64,000 nt of DNA, from NCBI GenBank assembly GCA_963703855.1, contig CAVPFW010000006.1:36963-100962 (forward strand), read 5' to 3'. Position numbers and translations under genes: made by a program. Positions 61,531 through 64,000 of the stretch are shown here, piece after piece (the first letter of the stretch is position 1; each line of letters starts with the position of its first letter). This stretch comes from AP-15 sp963703855 (GTDB lineage: Bacteria > Pseudomonadota > Alphaproteobacteria > ATCC43930 > CGMCC-115725). The notes below the pieces were generated by a model that did not search any database, had not been told where the DNA came from, and was given only the letters and a program-made list of their open reading frames with translations.

Positions 61531-61980
61531 TCAATCCTTGGCGAGTGGTCTCGGTCGGGTGCGGCGCAGGCTGTCGCCGGCGAGGTCGATGCGATGGGCA
61601 TTGTGGACGAGCCGGTCGAGGATGGCGTCGGCGAGAGGTCGGGCTCGCCGATGACCTCGTGCCATTTGTCGACCGGGACCTGGCTGGTGAGGAGGGTGGA
61701 GCGGCGGCCGTAGCGTTCTTCGAGGATCTCGTAGAGGTCGCGGCGGGCGCCGGCGTCGAGCGGGTCGAGACCCCAATCGTCGAGGATGAGGAGCTGGGCG
61801 CCGTTGAGGCTGCGCATGATGCGGGCATAGCGGCCGTCGCCGCGGGCCAGGGCGAGATCGGCGAACAGCTTGGGGACGCGCTGATAGAGCACCGAGACAG
61901 TTGTCGCGGCAGGCCTTGTGGCCGAGGGCGCAGGCCAGCCAACTTTTGCCGATGCCGGTCGAGCCTGCGAGATACTGCCC
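61531..61980 (-). pseudogene. istB: IS21-type istB ATPase relic, truncated and frameshifted
   Basis: Homology runs from Walker A (GSTGIGKSWLACALGHKACR) through VLYQRVPKLFADLALARGDG, the Walker B region LLILDDWGLDPLDAGARRDL, LTSQVPVDKWHEVIGEPDL and ADAILDRLVHNAHRIDLAGD, ending PLAKD. One extra base near 61900 and a 2-bp TC duplication near 61632 put the middle out of frame with both ends. The N-terminal third is gone, replaced by the recombinase element. istA is not seen. Confidence 0.82.
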
Positions 61981-62000
61981 AAGAACAGGCTTTTGACGCT

Positions 62001-62228
62001 CTGATCCAATACCCTCACCACCCACGCGCGGGCGAGCGCGTTGTCGTGGTGCGCCGCCTGCAGCATGGCGGCAGCGTCCATTTCGTCATCGACCAACCCG
62101 ATGGTACGCGGGGTCTGCTGCCCGCGTGGATGACCCGGACGGAAGTGACGCGGCTGCTGAAACGGCTGATGACCGAGTGCGTTGTCGCGGGGGTGGCGCA
62201 GCCGGTCGAGGGCGCCGCTGATGAATAG
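62001..62228 (+). CDS. Short accessory gene or fragment upstream of the serine recombinase
   Basis: The frame reads YPHHPRAGERVVVVRRLQHG, GSVHFVIDQPDGTRGLLPAW and ends VAGVAQPVEGAADE, overlapping the recombinase ATG by 8 bp. It resembles the small DUF5372-like proteins that precede recombinases in this type of mobile element. The start codon is unclear and the 5' end abuts the istB relic, so it may be truncated. Confidence 0.4.
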   Translation: MIQYPHHPRAGERVVVVRRLQHGGSVHFVIDQPDGTRGLLPAWMTRTEVTRLLKRLMTECVVAGVAQPVEGAADE

Positions 62229-64000
62229 GATCACGTCCCAGCATCTGGCGCGCGGTGCTTACGTCCATGTTCGGCAATCGACGGCGGATCAGCTGGCCAA
62301 CAATCCCGAAAGCCGGCGTCGCCGATACGCCCTGGCGACGCGAGCGCAGTCGCTTGGCTGGCAGAACGTCGTTGTTATCGATGACGATCTCGGCCGATCA
62401 GGCAGCGGGCAAGCGCGGCCGGGTTTTGAGCGTCTTCTCGCGGCGATTTGCGCCGGCACCGCCGGAGCGGTATTGGCGATCGAGGTGTCACGGTTGGCCC
62501 GCAACGGCCGCGACTGGCATACGCTGCTGGAATTCTGCGCCTTCGTGGACACCCTCATTATCGACGCGGACGGGGTCTATGATCCGCGACTTGTCAATGA
62601 TCGGCTGCTGCTCGGCATGAAGGGCACGTTCAGCGAGCTGGAGCTCTCGATTCTGCGCCAACGCTCACAGGAGGCGCTGCGCCTCAAAGCGGCGCGCGGC
62701 GACCTGCATACCACTGTCGCGATCGGCTATTTGCGCGGCGCCAACGATCGGCTGGAACAGGATCCCGATCGCCGGATCCGCGAAGCGCTGTCTTTGGTGT
62801 TCGGCAAGTTCGGCGAGATCGGCAGCGTGCGCCAGCTCGCCTTGTGGCCGCGGCAGGAGCGTATCGATTTGCCGATCGTCGCCCACTGTCCTCAGGGACG
62901 CGTCGTCGAGTGGCGCCCGCCCCGCTACAATGCCCCGCTACAATACAGTCCACCGGTTGCTGACTAATCCGGTCTACGGCGGCGCCTATGTCTTCGGGCG
63001 CACCGGTTCCCGGGTTCGGCTGGAGGCAGGCGGCAAGGTGATCACCCGCGGCGTGGCTCGCCGGCGCGATGAGTGGGAGGTGCTGATTCGCGATCACCAT
63101 GACGGCTATATCTCGTGGGAGGAGTATGAGCCCAACCAGCGAACCATCGCAGGCAACGCCAACATGAAGGGCGCGATGGTGCCGGGCTCGGTGCGCAATG
63201 GCGGCGGGGTTCTTGCCGGATTGCTGCGATGCGGGCATTGCGGGCGAAAGCTCAAGGTTCAGCACAACGGGCTTCGCGGGGTCGCTCGCTATGTCTGTAA
63301 CGACGCCGACGTCAATCACGCCACCAAGAAAAAGTGCATCGCTTTCGGCAATATGCGGGTCGACGCCGCGGTGTCGGCGGAAGTCCTGCGTGTGATCTCG
63401 CCGCTGGCTCTCGAGGCAGCGTTCCAAACGATCGCGGAATGCGAGCAAGCCGATGTGGAACAGCTACGGCAGCGCGAGCTCGCTCTGGAGCAAGCGCGCT
63501 ATGAAGCGACGCGGGCGCGCCGGCAATATGACGCGGTTGATCCTGACAACCGGCTGGTTGCCGGCGAGCTTGAACGTCGCTGGAATGAATCTCTCGTGGT
63601 GGTCGCGCGGATCGAGGACGATATCCGAAGCGAACGCGACGATCAGCCGGCTGCTCTCTCCGATGATGAGCGCGCGACGTTGCTGGCGCTCGCCGATGAT
63701 CTGCCGCGGCTGTGGAACCACCCCGCGGCTTCCGCCGAGACCCGCAAACGGATCTTGCGGGCCGGGCTCAACGAGATTGTCGTCACGGTCGAACCGGACC
63801 GCCTGCACCTGGTGCTGCACTGGCAGGGCGGCGATCACACACGCCTCGAAGTCGTGAAAAACCGCACAGGTCAGCATCGCTGGAAGACCGACACGGCAAC
63901 GGCGGAACTGATCCGCGAACTCGCTCGTCTGCTGCCGGACCAGAGCATCGCCTCAGTTCTCAACCGACTCGGGATGCGCTCGGCCAAAGGCCATACGTGG
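62221..64000 (+). pseudogene. Large serine recombinase, frameshifted by a 13-bp duplication (runs off window)
   Basis: The N-terminal resolvase domain has AYVHVRQSTADQLANNPESR (catalytic Ser in R-Q-S), VVIDDDLGRSGSGQARPGFE, AIEVSRLARNGRDWHTLLEF and LLLGMKGTFSELELSILRQR. At 62920-62945 a tandem copy of CCCCGCTACAATG shifts the frame and gives a stop at 62967. In the next frame it continues VHRLLTNPVYGGAYVFGRTG, a zinc ribbon LLRCGHCGRKLKVQ with CNDADVNHATKKKC, and a coiled coil to the window end. Without the repeat it would be one recombinase of over 590 residues. Confidence 0.88.
62920..62945. repeat. 13-bp tandem duplication in the recombinase gene
   Basis: CCCCGCTACAATG is followed at once by CCCCGCTACAATA. 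Removing one unit restores R-Y-N-T-V-H-R-L-L-T-N in a single frame. Confidence 0.9.

Larger units (their letters stand above)
60918..64000. mobile_element. Cluster of degraded insertion sequences
   Basis: Three elements abut: an IS110 fragment (minus), an IS21 istB relic (minus) and a serine-recombinase element (plus) that appears to have cut istB. Terminal repeats could not be identified; the right end is outside the window. The cluster borders the decayed TRAP transporter genes. Confidence 0.75.

Overview
The window is very G+C-rich, gene-dense chromosomal DNA. Its gene content points to an alphaproteobacterium, probably Rhodospirillales-like: a murA - DUF2948 - hisG - hisD - UPF0262 - maf - RNase E/G-type - yacG block, a DUF1194 protein, and a PagL-type lipid A deacylase. 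This assignment rests on remembered family distribution and gene order; no search was possible.

Layout. (1) 1-12.1 kb is a surface-polysaccharide locus. It has four complete GT4-type glycosyltransferases plus one cut by the window edge, a Gfo/Idh/MocA oxidoreductase, a left-handed beta-helix acyltransferase and a DegT aminotransferase. The last three form a WbpB/WbpD/WbpE-like set that could build a 3-acetamido sugar acid. Two adjacent genes carry three copies of a polysaccharide-deacetylase-like domain, one of which has lost every putative catalytic histidine. (2) 12.1-24.1 kb is metabolic and envelope cargo: MmgE/PrpD, a CaiB-type CoA transferase with a 3' frameshift, pterin dehydratase, a DMT permease, PagL, an internally duplicated outer-membrane protein, proline iminopeptidase and DUF1194. 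A visibly A+T-richer island at about 14.3-16.0 kb carries an unrecognised protein with a PD-(D/E)XK nuclease signature. (3) 24.2-28.5 kb is a TonB-dependent receptor followed by exbB-exbD-tonB, behind a palindrome that matches a Zur operator, so it is a candidate zinc-uptake operon. (4) 28.5-32.7 kb holds small-molecule enzymes, a retropepsin-like protease with a duplicated 3' end, and an MT-A70 methyltransferase. (5) 32.7-40.2 kb is the conserved housekeeping block on the minus strand, ending beside tRNA-Thr(GGT); hisG is frameshifted. (6) 40.4-58.2 kb is mixed catabolism (racemase, thioesterase, aldolase, SDR, acyl-CoA synthetase, two-subunit CoA transferase with an MHS transporter, uronate dehydrogenase), together with TatA, a SET protein, a MoxR ATPase, a MazF-type toxin-antitoxin pair, ArsC and dodecin. 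(7) 58.5-64 kb has a sulfatase next to a decayed TRAP transporter, an IS110 transposase fragment fused to probable DctQ coding sequence, an IS21 istB relic, and a large serine recombinase broken by a 13-bp duplication.

Hairpin-forming GC-rich repeats recur between and even inside genes (31.1, 33.9, 36.8 and 47.8 kb). Several frameshifts fall in G/C-rich runs. Some may be assembly errors (hisG, the CoA transferase), but the decay at the right end looks real because deletions and fusions accompany the indels.
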